The notes under the pieces are model-generated. The model had not been told where the DNA came from. It saw only the letters and a list, made by a program, of their open reading frames with translations, and ran no database searches. 64,000 nucleotides of DNA, from contig CAVSGQ010000015.1 of the NCBI GenBank assembly GCA_963727495.1, positions 160,012 to 224,011 on the forward strand, given 5' to 3'. Source of the stretch: Actinophytocola sp963727495. GTDB lineage: Bacteria; Actinomycetota; Actinomycetes; Mycobacteriales; Pseudonocardiaceae. This document shows positions 1 to 7,961 of this stretch, in pieces (the stretch's first letter is position 1; the number at the start of each line of letters is the position of its first letter). The position numbers were made by a program, and so were the translations under genes.

Positions 1-1
1 C

Positions 2-799
2 GACGCCCGCCGGCACGGCGTCGTCGTGCACGGCCCGGACATCAACCGAAGCCTCGCGCACGCCACCCTCGAACCCCACCCCGACAGCCACAACGGGGTC
101 GCCGTGCGCCTGGGCCTGGGCACCGTCCGCTCCCTCGGCGACGACCCCGCCCAGGCCCTCGTCGACGAACGCCAGGCGCACGGCCCCTACCGCGACATGC
201 GCGACGTCGGCCGCCGCACCACCCTCACCGAACCCCAGCTCGAGGCCCTCGCCACCGCCGGCGCGTTCGGCGGGTTCGGCCCCGACCGCCGCCAGGCCCT
301 CTGGACCGCCGGCGCCATCGCCCGCGACCGCCCGCACTACCTGCCCGGCACCACCACCGCCGGCCACGCCCCCGCACTGCCCGGCATGTCCGCCATCGAG
401 CTCACCGCCGCCGACGTGTGGGCCACCGGCATCACCCCCGACCGCCACCCCGTCGAGTTCCTCCGCCACCACCTCGACCGTCTCGGCGCCCTGCCCACCG
501 CCGCCGTGGTCGACATCCCCGACGGCACCCGCATCCTCGTCGGCGGCGCCGTCACCCACCGCCAACGCCCCGCCACCGCCGGCGGCATCACCTTCCTCAA
601 CCTCGAGGACGAAACCGGCATGCTCAACATCGTCTGCAGCCCCGGCCTGTGGACCCGCCACCGCCGCCTCGCCCGCGAGGCCCCCGCCCTCCTCATCCGC
701 GGCACCCTGCAGAACACCCACGGCACCGCCAGCCTCAACGCGGACAAGCTCGAACCACTCGACATCCACACCGCCCACAAGTCACGAGACTTCCGCTGA
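2..799 (+). CDS. dnaE2: Error-prone DNA polymerase DnaE2, C-terminal fragment
   Basis: This is the last ~265 codons of a C-family DNA polymerase of the DnaE2 type, the SOS translesion polymerase that works with ImuA'/ImuB in actinobacteria. The 5' end lies outside the window and the frame is open from base 2. Visible are the helix-hairpin-helix region (GLGTVRSLGDD, then the TEPQLEALATAGAFGGFG block) and a C-terminal OB-fold (about residues 175-250 of the fragment: RILVGGAVTHRQRP, ITFLNLEDETG). The GAFGGFG and NLEDETG signatures are typical of DnaE2. The stop lies about 55 bp before the left end of an insertion sequence, so the gene looks intact at its 3' end. The alternative, replicative DnaE1, is less likely because it is much longer after this region. 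Confidence 0.9.
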   Translation, partial: DARRHGVVVHGPDINRSLAHATLEPHPDSHNGVAVRLGLGTVRSLGDDPAQALVDERQAHGPYRDMRDVGRRTTLTEPQLEALATAGAFGGFGPDRRQALWTAGAIARDRPHYLPGTTTAGHAPALPGMSAIELTAADVWATGITPDRHPVEFLRHHLDRLGALPTAAVVDIPDGTRILVGGAVTHRQRPATAGGITFLNLEDETGMLNIVCSPGLWTRHRRLAREAPALLIRGTLQNTHGTASLNADKLEPLDIHTAHKSRDFR

Positions 800-964
800 G
801 CGGGCGAGGGGCTGGGTACTTGCCAGGTGGTCGTCCGGGCGGGCCGGTGTCTCAGAGCCTGTTGGCGAATGGTGAGGGGTGGGCCGGGCGTGTCGGTGAG
901 GGCATGAGGCGGGGCTTCTGATAGATCGGGAAGTACCACCAACTCGATCACCAGAAGCCCTGGG

Positions 965-1933
965 ATGTCTGTCTACCGTGTCGAGGCCGCGAAGGCCAGT
1001 TGTGGCGTGTCTGGTTGCGCGTGTCGTGACCGGGTACGCCGGTATCCGTCTGATCTGAGCGATGCGCAGTGGGAGGTGCTGGAGCCGCAGGCGCGGGCGG
1101 TGATGGCGGAGCTGCGTAGGAGTCCTGCCGGGGCGCCGATGCGCCATGATCTGCGTGCGATGTTGGACGCGATCGGCTATCTGACCCGCTACGGCATCGA
1201 GTGGCGGGCGCTGCCGGTGGACTTCCCGCCGTGGGAGGCGGTGTATGCGTTCTTCGAACGATGGAGCGAACGCGGCCTGCCACGCCGGCTGGCCGATCGG
1301 TTACGGGGCCGTATCCGGGTCGCCTGCGGCCGGGCCGAACTACTGACCGCGGCGGTCATCGATGCCCAGACCGTACGCGGCGCGGACACCGTGGCCGCCG
1401 ACACCGCCGGCTACGATGCGGGGAAGAAAACCAAGGGGCGCAAGAGAAACATCGCCACCGACTGCCTCGGACTGCTGCTGGCGGTGACGGTGACCGCCGC
1501 CGGCATGCAAGACCGCGACAGCGCCCATCGACAGCGCCCATCGACTGCTCGCGTTGCTGCGCGAACACTTCTCCACCATCACCCTGGTCTGGGCCGACGG
1601 CGGCTACGCCGGACGCCTCGTCACGTGGGCCAAAACGGTGCTGCACCTGACCATCACCATCATCAAACGCAGCGACGACACGAAGGGCTTCGTGGTGCTA
1701 CCTCGCAGATGGGTGGTAGAGCGGACGTTCGGCTGGCTGACCCGCCACCGCCGCCTGGTCCGAGACTACGAACGCCGACGAGAACACCACGAAGCCATGG
1801 TCTGGTGGGCCACCGTCACGATCATGACCCGCCGCCTCGACCCGAGAACTCGCCGGCGAACTCACCCCCACCACGCTGGGGCCAGCCTCGACAACCCAGA
1901 CCAACCACAGCGTGATCATCTACCAACAGGCTC
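965..1933 (+). pseudogene. IS5-like DDE transposase, frameshifted
   Basis: The first part (from ATG 965) has the N-terminal DUF4096-like block (YPSDLSDAQWEVLEP, MLDAIGYLTRYGIEWRALP, FPPWEAVYAFFERW) followed by the first catalytic Asp region (AAVIDAQTVRGAD) and GKKTKGRKRNIATD. After residue ~185 the family sequence resumes in another frame: LREHFSTITLVWADGGYAG (second Asp) and RRWVVERTFGWLTRHRRL (catalytic Glu), ending with WWATVTIMTRR. The break coincides with a tandem 13-bp duplication; removing one copy restores a continuous reading DRDSAHRLLALLREHF. The second frame has no stop inside the element and runs out to 2057. Some IS5 relatives use programmed frameshifting, but a tandem duplication is better explained as an inactivating mutation. 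Confidence 0.85.
1519..1544. repeat. 13-bp tandem duplication inside transposase
   Basis: CAGCGCCCATCGA occurs twice head to tail (1519-1531 and 1532-1544); identity extends three bases further left (1516-1518 matches 1529-1531). Thirteen is not a multiple of three, so the copy shifts the transposase frame. Deleting one copy restores the expected family sequence. Confidence 0.9.
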
Positions 1934-1934
1934 T

Positions 1935-2489
1935 CAGTCGGTTTCTGCGGGGTTGATGCTTGGCTGTTCAAGGGGAAAGAGGATCGGGCTGAGCAGGTAT
2001 TGCGTGCGGTTTGGTGCCGGTTGGTTCGCCAGCCGGGGCAGAACGCGCGCGACGTGAGTTCGCCGATCATCTCCTCCAGTTCGCTGCGGCTGAGCCAGAC
2101 CGCGTGTTGCCGGTAGCCGACGAGATCCGCCGCCGGGTTGGTGTGTTCGCGGTCGAGGTAGGCGTTGAACTCGGCGACCAGGACGGCCATCGCTGTGGCG
2201 AACACTGGCGGTGGTCGTTGGGGTGTGAGGGCTGCAACGGCGTCGGCATCGACGGCCACCCGGTCGTGCCGGAGCCGGTATTGCCGTTCGACTGCGCCGC
2301 GGACGCGGCGTTCGTCGGCCACTTCCAGGATTCCCGCGCTCGCGAGGAGATCGACGTGCCGATAGACCATGGCTTTCGAGGCGTCGGGGATCCGGGCGCA
2401 CAGTTGGGCGGTCGTGAGTTCCCGCTCGCCGCTCATTGCGTGCACGATCCGAGCCGCACGGGGTGTGCCAGCAGTTCCAATGCCTCCAC
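1935..2489 (-). pseudogene. ArsR-like winged-helix regulator, two frameshifts
   Basis: The protein can be read only in pieces. From GTG 2489 come VEALELLAHPVRL, then the frame closes at TGA; the next frame continues as IVHAMSGERELTTAQL, SKAMVYRHVDLLASAGIL (winged helix, recognition helix) and an effector part ending SRSELEEMIGELTS; the last ~35 residues (VLPRLANQPAPNRTQYLLSP, then a short FPLEQP tail) are in a third frame. Inserting one C at ~2452 (CTCGG to CTCCGG) repairs the first break; the second is near 2050. The final TGA at 1935-1937 touches the IS end. Its divergent neighbour is the DUF3887/hydrolase gene, probably its target. It is either a true pseudogene or sequencing error in G/C runs. 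Confidence 0.7.
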
Positions 2490-2546
2490 GACCCCAACGA
2501 TCGCATATCGTGTTACTGTTCGCAAAATACGAGAAAGGTTGATGGG

Positions 2547-3896
2547 ATGACAGTGCGACCGGACCCGACGACGGTGGCTACCGCGGTCGTGGAGATGGCA
2601 CGGGAGGGGCGCTTCACGGAGATCGAGGAGTTGTTCGCGCCGCCGCTGTGGGAGGTGGTGTCCACGGGCGCGCTGCGGGCGGGCTGGGAGAGTCAGATTC
2701 CCAAGCTCGGGTCGATCGTCACGGTCGGGGAACCTGTCGGCGAGCCGGCCGAGGCCGGCCTGGTGCGAATCAGCGTCCCGGTGACGTGCGATCGCGGTGG
2801 GTTCAGGATGGTGATGGCGGTCGACGACGCCGGCAAGCTGCACGACCTGATTCTCGCGCCGCCGACCGCGCCGTGGGCGCCGCCGCCTTATGCCTCCCCC
2901 AGAAAGCTTCACCGAGCACGACATCACGGTCGGCTCGGGACCGACTCGCCGTGCCGGCACAATGACCCTGCCACGACGAGGCGGCCCGCACCCTGGCGTC
3001 GTGTTGCTGACCGCGGGGCCCTTCGACCGGGACCTGACCACCGGGCCGAACAAGCCGTTCAAGGACCTGGCGTGGGGGCTGGCCAGCCGCGGCGTGGCGG
3101 TGGCGCGCTTCGACAAGGTGAGCCACGTCCACCGACAGGTCGCGGCCCAGCCCGGCTTCACGATGGTCGAGGAGTATGTGCCGCATGCGGTTGCCGCCGT
3201 TCGCCTGCTCCAGCAGCAGCCAGGCGTGGACCCGGCTCGCGTGTTCGTCCTGGGCCACAGCGGGGGCGGCAAAGCCGCCCCCCGCGTCGCCGCCGCCGAA
3301 GCATCGGTCGCCGGCCTGGTGATCCTCGCCGGGGACACGCTGCCGCTGCCCAGGGCAATCGTCCGGGTCAGCAACTACCTGGCCGAACTGGATCCGGTCC
3401 CACCACGGCCGCCGCCGTCGAGTCACTCCACCGACAGGCCGCGCTCGTCGAAGACCCCGGCCTGTCAGCGGCGACCCCGGCCGCGGAACTGCTCTTCGGC
3501 TGGCCGGCCTCGTACTGGCTGGACCTACGCAGTTACGAGCCCGTCGCGACCGCGGCAGCGTTGGACAAGCCGATGCTCATCCTGCAGGGCGGCCGCGACT
3601 ACCAGGTGACCGTCGCCGACGATCTTGCGGGCTGGCAGGAGGGCCTCGCCCACCGGCCGGATGTCACTGTCCGGATCCACGACGCCGACGACCATCTGTT
3701 CTTCGCCGGCACCGGCCCGTCCACGCCCGCGGACTACGAGTCGCCCCAGTACGTCGACCCGGCTGTGGTCGCCGACATCGCCACCTGGCTGGCGCCCCGC
3801 CAACGGATGACCGCCGACTCGTCTCCGGCTTCACACGCTGAATGGTGTTGGGGGAGCTGGAGCGACGCATCGACGTTTCGGTTGAGCGCCAAGTAG
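2547..3896 (+). pseudogene. DUF3887 + alpha/beta hydrolase protein, two compensating frameshifts
   Basis: Start ATG 2547 follows GAGAAAGG at 2531-2538. Residues 1-115 form a DUF3887-like NTF2-fold domain (MTVRPDPTTVATAVVEMARE, WESQIPKLGSIVTVGEP). The alpha/beta hydrolase domain begins in another frame (ESFTEHDITVGSG, PGVVLLTAGPFDRD) with nucleophile elbow GHSGGG, then the first frame resumes for the C-terminal part: PMLILQGGRDYQVT (acid region) and DADDHLFF (catalytic His). The first break sits in a C run near 2893 (CCCCC, one C too many), the second near 3394 (CCC, one C too few). Correcting both gives one ~450-aa hydrolase. The substrate is unknown. Homologues next to ArsR-like regulators are known in actinobacteria. 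Confidence 0.75.
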
Positions 3897-3902
3897 TGCG
3901 CT

Positions 3903-3931
3903 CGCGGAGGCGTTGGAACGGCGCCTCCGCG
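3903..3931. terminator. GC-rich stem-loop between convergent genes
   Basis: A perfect 10-bp stem CGCGGAGGCG (3903-3912) pairs with CGCCTCCGCG (3922-3931) around a 9-nt loop. It lies just after the hydrolase stop and before the 3' end of the minus-strand LysR remnant. There is no clear T tract, as is common in actinobacteria; it could serve both directions. Confidence 0.7.
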
Positions 3932-3984
3932 ATTGAGTGACAGCGCGTGAGACAACTCGGAACAGTAGGTCGTAGAAGCTCACC

Positions 3985-4250
3985 ATGTCACGCGCGGCGA
4001 GACCTTGCACGTGGTCGCGGAACGCGCGGACGGCCGGCGTGTGGTGGCCGCCCGCCGTCCACACCAGACAGATGGTGCGCCGCACCGCCGGCGCCAGCGG
4101 GATCTCGACGACCCCGGCGGGTGGCGCGGCGCCGAACCGGGGGAGCAGCGCGACGTCGAGCCCGGCCGCCACGAGGCCGCGCACAGGTCGTCGGTGATCC
4201 GGCGCAGGCCGTACCCGTGCTCCAGCGTCACGAACCGCTCGCCCGCAGGC
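3985..4250 (-). pseudogene. LysR substrate-binding domain remnant
   Basis: Only the C-terminal third of a LysR-type regulator is left. One frame reads GERFVTLEHGYGLRRITDDL; a second frame continues RGLVAAGLDVALLPRFGAAP, then TICLVWTAGGHHTPAVRAFR. In intact LysR proteins about 18 residues separate the DDLC and RGLVAAGLGVALLP blocks; here they are joined directly with a frame change, so a ~50-nt internal deletion is likely. No DNA-binding domain is present upstream, where the MerR-type gene ends. Decay is therefore real and not a single-base artefact. Confidence 0.65.
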
Positions 4251-4305
4251 TCCGGCCGTGGCGGGTGGCCCGGGCCGGCTGGCCCTGCACCAGGACGCGC
4301 CCGCA

Positions 4306-5022
4306 CTACGTCGCCGGCCGCTCCGGCCGTGCCGGGTCGAGCAGGCCGAGGTAGGTGTCGAGCTGGGCCGCGCCGGCGAGCAGGGCGCGGCTGCGCGTGG
4401 TCAGCCGGTGCTGCCAGGAGTCGAGGAATGCGGTCAGCGCCTCCGCGCCGCCCGCCTCGCGCAGCGACTCGACGAACCGCGCGACCTGGCGCAGCGGGTA
4501 GCCGCCCCGGCGCAGTTGCCGGGCGATCTCCGCGTCGCGCACGCAGCCGGGTCCGTAGCGGCGGTAGCCCGTCGCCCGGTCGCGTTCGGGGTGCAGGATG
4601 CCCTCGGCCTCCCAGGTGCGCAGCGTGGCCGGGTGCACGCCGAGCCGGCGCGCGAGCTCGCCCACGGTCAGCGGCCGGCCGTGGACCGGAGCGGGTGTCG
4701 TGGCGGACAGGCTGCCCAGGGCCGACGCGACCTCGGTGCGGGTGTCGCGTTCGGCGAGCAGCGCGACGTGTGCCGCGTCGACGAGCCGGTAGGCGGACTC
4801 GGTGTCGCCGCGGTTGGTCGCGCGCATGATCTCGGTGGCCCGCTGGTGGCCGTGGCCGCCGCGCAACGCGAGGAAGGTGCGCAGCGCCTGCGCGTGCCGG
4901 GGCGTGTAGCGCCGGTAGCCGGTCTCGCTGCGCTCGGTCGGCGGGAGGATGCCCGCGTCCTGGTAGTTGCGGACCGCCTGCGCGGACAACCCGTGTTCGC
5001 GGGCCAGGTCGATGGGTCGCAA
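4306..5022 (-). CDS. TioE-like regulator with two MerR domains
   Basis: The 238-aa protein starts at TTG 5022, placed by a strong GGAGG 6 nt upstream. It has two MerR-type winged helix domains: residues 1-60 (DLAREHGLSAQAVRNYQDAG, ETGYRRYTPRHAQAL) and 118-185 (LTVGELARRLGVHPATLRTW, ATGYRRYGPGCVRDA). This duplicated layout matches the TioE family. No effector domain is obvious beyond the helical linker and tail. It is divergent from the erythromycin-esterase-like gene, and the 113-bp intergenic region has inverted repeats, so it probably controls that gene and itself. The inducing ligand is unknown. Confidence 0.85.
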   Translation of the reverse strand: MRPIDLAREHGLSAQAVRNYQDAGILPPTERSETGYRRYTPRHAQALRTFLALRGGHGHQRATEIMRATNRGDTESAYRLVDAAHVALLAERDTRTEVASALGSLSATTPAPVHGRPLTVGELARRLGVHPATLRTWEAEGILHPERDRATGYRRYGPGCVRDAEIARQLRRGGYPLRQVARFVESLREAGGAEALTAFLDSWQHRLTTRSRALLAGAAQLDTYLGLLDPARPERPAT

Positions 5023-5037
5023 CCTTCACCTCCGGTT

Positions 5038-5106
5038 GAGACTTCGCGCTATCGAACCCAGGTGGATATCGCGAAAGTCTCACTCGAATCTTCAACGATA
5101 GCGTTG
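5038..5106. promoter_or_regulatory. Inverted repeats in divergent promoter region
   Basis: GAGACTTCGCG (5038-5048) faces CGCGAAAGTCTC (5070-5081), an inverted pair with one extra base, and CAACGATAGCGTTG (5093-5106) is a short palindrome. CGCTATCG at 5046-5053 is also the inverse of CGATAGCG at 5096-5103. These lie between the double-MerR gene and the esterase-like gene and are candidate binding sites for the regulator. Confidence 0.5.
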
Positions 5107-5135
5107 AGGGCAGCCAATTCCGGAAGGGGTCAGTC

Positions 5136-6353
5136 ATGTCCACTGCCGCAGCACCGGGTGCCATCGGCCGCCCAGTCGACGACCCGGCCGGCCTGGGCCG
5201 CGTCGTCGACGAACTGCTCGCCGCACGCACCGAGCCGCCGGCCCTGCTCGTCCTCGGCGAGCCGACCCACGGGATCGCGGCGTTCCCCTTGCTGCGCAAC
5301 GAACTCCTCGAACACCTCGTCGGGCGCGGGTACCGGTCGATCGTGCTGGAGACGGACGTGTTCGCCGCGTCCGTGGTCGACGACTACGTGGGCGGGGCGG
5401 CGGCGGAGATCGACACCGTGCTCGCCACCGGGTTCAGCCACGGGTTCGGCGCCGTGCCGGGCAACCGCGAACTCGTCGAATGGCTCCGCGCGCACAACGC
5501 CGGCCGCGCGCCGCGGGACCGGGTTCGCTTCCACGGCTTCGACGCACCGACGGAGACCGCCGCCGCGCCCAGCCCGCGGCGCGCGCTGTTCTCGGTCGTC
5601 GACCACCTGCCCGCGGCGTTGCGGCCGGCATCTGCCCACGACCTCGACGCGCTGCTCGGCGACGACGTGGACTGGACGAACCCGGCGGCGATGTACGACC
5701 CGGCGGCGTCCATCGGCGACTCCGACCGCGTTCGGGCCCTGCGCGTCGTCGCCGACGACCTGGCGAGCGTGCTGCGCCGTGCGGCACCCGGCCTGCGCCC
5801 CGCCGACCCGGCCGGCTACGACCACGCCGTCGCGCACGCGCGCACCGCCCAGGGCCTGCTGCGCTATCACGCGGCCATGGCCGTCCCCGCGCCCGATCGC
5901 ATCGCGACCCTGCTCAGCCTGCGTGCCGAGATGATGGCCGACAACCTGCTCGCGATCGTCGCGCAGGAGCGGCGCCGCGGACCCAGCCTGGTGTTCGCGC
6001 ACAACGTGCACCTGCAGCGCGCGCAGCCGCACATGCCGGTCGGCGGGGACGACGTGAGCTGGGGGAGCGCCGGCGCGCTCGTCGCGCTCACCCTCGGCCG
6101 GCGCTACCTGTTCGTGGCGTCCGACGCCAACCCCGACAGCGACCCGGGCACCCTCCAGGGCGTGCTCGCCGAGGCGACCACCCGCCGCACCCTGTTCCCG
6201 GCCCGGGCCCTGCGCGACGCGCTTCCCCCGTCGACCGGCACCGGCGAACCGATCGTGCCCGGGCACATCCCGCTCGGCCCGGCAGACCTCGACGGCGCCG
6301 ACGCGGTCGTCTTCATCGCCGACACCGACGGAAAGCGGCACCAGTACTGGTAG
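5136..6353 (+). CDS. Erythromycin esterase family protein
   Basis: The 405-aa protein matches the Ere family (PF05139) over its length: ALLVLGEPTHGIAAFPLLRN with the conserved Glu and His, YRSIVLETDVFAASVVDDYV, FHGFDAPTE, and LVFAHNVHLQR with the second conserved His. Ere enzymes open macrolide lactones; many chromosomal relatives have other or unknown substrates, so macrolide resistance is only a possibility. ATG 5136 is preceded by GGAAGGGG. It is divergent from the double-MerR regulator, which suggests inducible expression. No signal peptide is seen; cytoplasmic. Confidence 0.85.
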   Translation: MSTAAAPGAIGRPVDDPAGLGRVVDELLAARTEPPALLVLGEPTHGIAAFPLLRNELLEHLVGRGYRSIVLETDVFAASVVDDYVGGAAAEIDTVLATGFSHGFGAVPGNRELVEWLRAHNAGRAPRDRVRFHGFDAPTETAAAPSPRRALFSVVDHLPAALRPASAHDLDALLGDDVDWTNPAAMYDPAASIGDSDRVRALRVVADDLASVLRRAAPGLRPADPAGYDHAVAHARTAQGLLRYHAAMAVPAPDRIATLLSLRAEMMADNLLAIVAQERRRGPSLVFAHNVHLQRAQPHMPVGGDDVSWGSAGALVALTLGRRYLFVASDANPDSDPGTLQGVLAEATTRRTLFPARALRDALPPSTGTGEPIVPGHIPLGPADLDGADAVVFIADTDGKRHQYW

Positions 6354-6378
6354 CCGCCGTCGATGCGCGGGAGGTCGC

Positions 6379-6816
6379 TCAGCCGTGCCCGCGGCGCACG
6401 CGGACCGCGAGGGCGGTCGTGACGGCGAGGACCACGGTGCCGACCGACTCGACCACCAGCGTCGTCGGGACCAGCGTGAAGCCGAGCGTCTCGGTGATCC
6501 CGAAGAGCCCGACGGTCAGCGCGAGCACCAGCGCGAGCAGCGTGCCCACGATGAACAACAAGCCGAGCACGCTCGCCGGCAGCAGGAGCCGCCGCGGCGC
6601 GGCGAGCATCGCGACCGCCAGGAGCAGCCCGCCGATGGCGTTGAGCACGAACAGGACGCCCAGCGTGCCGCCCACCCCGTCGAAGACGAGGTAGAGATGG
6701 ATCCCGCCCATCGCCAGGAGGGCCAGCGCGCTGAGGACCCGCCAGACGATCGGCGAGAGCAGCCCGCCCGCGTGGACGTAGCTCGAGTTTCCTTCGCCGG
6801 CACTGATGGTTCCCAT
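6379..6816 (-). CDS. Small four-helix membrane protein
   Basis: The 145-aa protein starts at ATG 6816, with an ideal AAGGAGG seven nt upstream; longer readings lack a ribosome site. After a ~20-residue polar N-terminus come four hydrophobic segments: VLSALALLAMGGIHLYLVF, LGVLFVLNAIGGLLLAVAML, LPASVLGLLFIVGTLLALVL and TTLVVESVGTVVLAVTTALA, ending RVRRGHG. There is no family I recognise. It stands between convergent esterase and same-strand hydrolase genes and may be monocistronic. Confidence 0.75.
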   Translation of the reverse strand: MGTISAGEGNSSYVHAGGLLSPIVWRVLSALALLAMGGIHLYLVFDGVGGTLGVLFVLNAIGGLLLAVAMLAAPRRLLLPASVLGLLFIVGTLLALVLALTVGLFGITETLGFTLVPTTLVVESVGTVVLAVTTALAVRVRRGHG

Positions 6817-6958
6817 CGGAACCTCCTTGGTCACGTCTTCTTCGCTGTCGATGTCCTTCCGGCCGGATCTACGCCTGGCGTCGCCGGTGGGTTCAACCGT
6901 GCCCCCGGCCACCGTGCCCTGCCCGGTCGGCGGACACGGTGGCCGGAGGTGCGTCGGG

Positions 6959-7732
6959 TCAGGCCGGTGACGCGACGGCCTGGCCCAGATGCCGGGCCAG
7001 GAACTCGTCGTCGACCCCGACCCAGCGGACGTCGCGATGGTCGCCCGGGTTGGCGTGCAACGTCTTCTCCTTCGATGCGAAGGCGTCGAACAACGCGAGC
7101 GCGGACCGGCGGTCGACGTGCTCGTCGTCCCAGGGGAGCAGGAACTGGACCGGGACGGTGATCCGCCTCGCCGCCTCGATCAGGGCCTCGTGCACGACGA
7201 ACCCGCCACCGAAGATCGCGGCGGCGATCCTGGGCTCGGCCGCCGTCAGGGGTATTCCGATCCCGGTGCCCAACGAGACGCCGCCGCCGTAGCCGACCGG
7301 CGCCTCGGCGCCGATCTCCGGCAGTTCCTGGAGGGCGTCCAGGGTCGCCCGCCATTCCGGCACGGCGCGCTCCGCGAGCGTGATGCCGAAGCGGACGCTG
7401 ACCGCCGTGACGCGCTCGGAGTCACCGGCCACCATCGCCTGCCGGAGGTCGGCGCGGTTGCGCTCGTCGGCCGCAGAACGCGGGCGGTCGCCGTGACCGG
7501 GCGCGTCGATGGCGGCGACGGAATAACCGTAGGTGGTCACGTAGCGATGGGCGCGGGCCACCTGCGCCGGGGTCTTCTTGTGCAGGCCGCCGCCGTGACC
7601 CATCAGCACCAGGGGCGCGTGCTCGGGGCCAGTCGCGGGCGACCACAGCACGCCCGGGATCTCGCCCACGGTGAAGTCGCGTTCGACGATGCCGCCGGCC
7701 GATGCCGCCGCGGTGAAACGCACAGAGTGCAT
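6959..7732 (-). CDS. Alpha/beta hydrolase (dienelactone-hydrolase-like)
   Basis: The 257-aa protein has an alpha/beta hydrolase pattern: LVLMGHGGGLHKKTP (oxyanion side), DAPGHGDRP, a nucleophile elbow GGGVSLGTG around residue 153, PVQFLLPWDDEHVD for the acid, and NPGDHRDV for the catalytic His. The substrate is unknown. The start codon ATG 7732 has its only Shine-Dalgarno-like sequence (GAAAGG on the minus strand) inside the 3' arm of a strong hairpin, and a 17-codon leader ORF precedes that hairpin, so translational control is likely. Confidence 0.8.
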   Translation of the reverse strand: MHSVRFTAAASAGGIVERDFTVGEIPGVLWSPATGPEHAPLVLMGHGGGLHKKTPAQVARAHRYVTTYGYSVAAIDAPGHGDRPRSAADERNRADLRQAMVAGDSERVTAVSVRFGITLAERAVPEWRATLDALQELPEIGAEAPVGYGGGVSLGTGIGIPLTAAEPRIAAAIFGGGFVVHEALIEAARRITVPVQFLLPWDDEHVDRRSALALFDAFASKEKTLHANPGDHRDVRWVGVDDEFLARHLGQAVASPA

Positions 7733-7737
7733 AGGTT

Positions 7738-7781
7738 GTCGCCTTTCGGGAGTGCCGTGCTGTCTCGGCGCTCCCGGCGAC
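7738..7781 (-). promoter_or_regulatory. Leader hairpin sequestering the hydrolase ribosome site
   Basis: On the minus strand, GTCGCCGGGAGCGCCG (7781-7766) pairs with 7757-7738, interrupted only by a 4-nt bulge and one wobble, around an 8-nt loop. The GAAAGG ribosome site of the hydrolase lies in the bulged 3' arm, and the ATG follows 5 nt after the stem. It lies between the leader ORF and the hydrolase, as in translational attenuators. Confidence 0.55.
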
Positions 7782-7788
7782 CCCTACG

Positions 7789-7842
7789 TCAGTCGCCCGA
7801 CCGTGACGACGAGGGGAGCACCCACATCGATCCAGCGTTCAT
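7789..7842 (-). CDS. 17-aa leader peptide ORF upstream of hydrolase
   Basis: ATG 7842 is preceded by GAGGAGGTGAG, one of the best ribosome sites in the window, and encodes MNAGSMWVLPSSSRSGD then TGA. It ends 56 bp before the hydrolase start and just 5' of a strong hairpin. Such a short ORF with a strong ribosome site suggests a regulatory leader peptide whose translation opens or closes the downstream hairpin. Database similarity could not be tested; a chance ORF is the alternative. Confidence 0.5.
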   Translation of the reverse strand: MNAGSMWVLPSSSRSGD

Positions 7843-7961
7843 GGGTCTCACCTCCTCGCGCGGTGTCACGGTCGCCAGCACGCTATCAGCCCGAACCTCG
7901 CCCCGCCCCACCATTTCCCGCCATCGCCGTGGTGGGCGCGTCGCGGTCGGCGTCGCGTGCC

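Larger units (their letters stand above)
855..1933. mobile_element. IS5-family-like insertion sequence (about 1.08 kb)
   Basis: The element has inverted ends: GAGCCTGTTGG at 855-865 is repeated in inverse orientation at 1923-1933 (11 of 11; 12 of 12 if one base is added on each side). TCA lies directly outside both ends (852-854 and 1934-1936), a plausible 3-bp target duplication as seen in several IS5 groups; because CTCAG occurs at both ends, the exact boundary is uncertain by 1-2 bases. It carries one transposase gene, now broken. It inserted exactly at the 3' end of the neighbouring minus-strand regulator gene. Confidence 0.8.

Noticed and set aside
2500..2546. Defined operator between the broken regulator and hydrolase gene
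   Set aside because: The region is AT-richer and likely a promoter, but no convincing symmetric site is visible.
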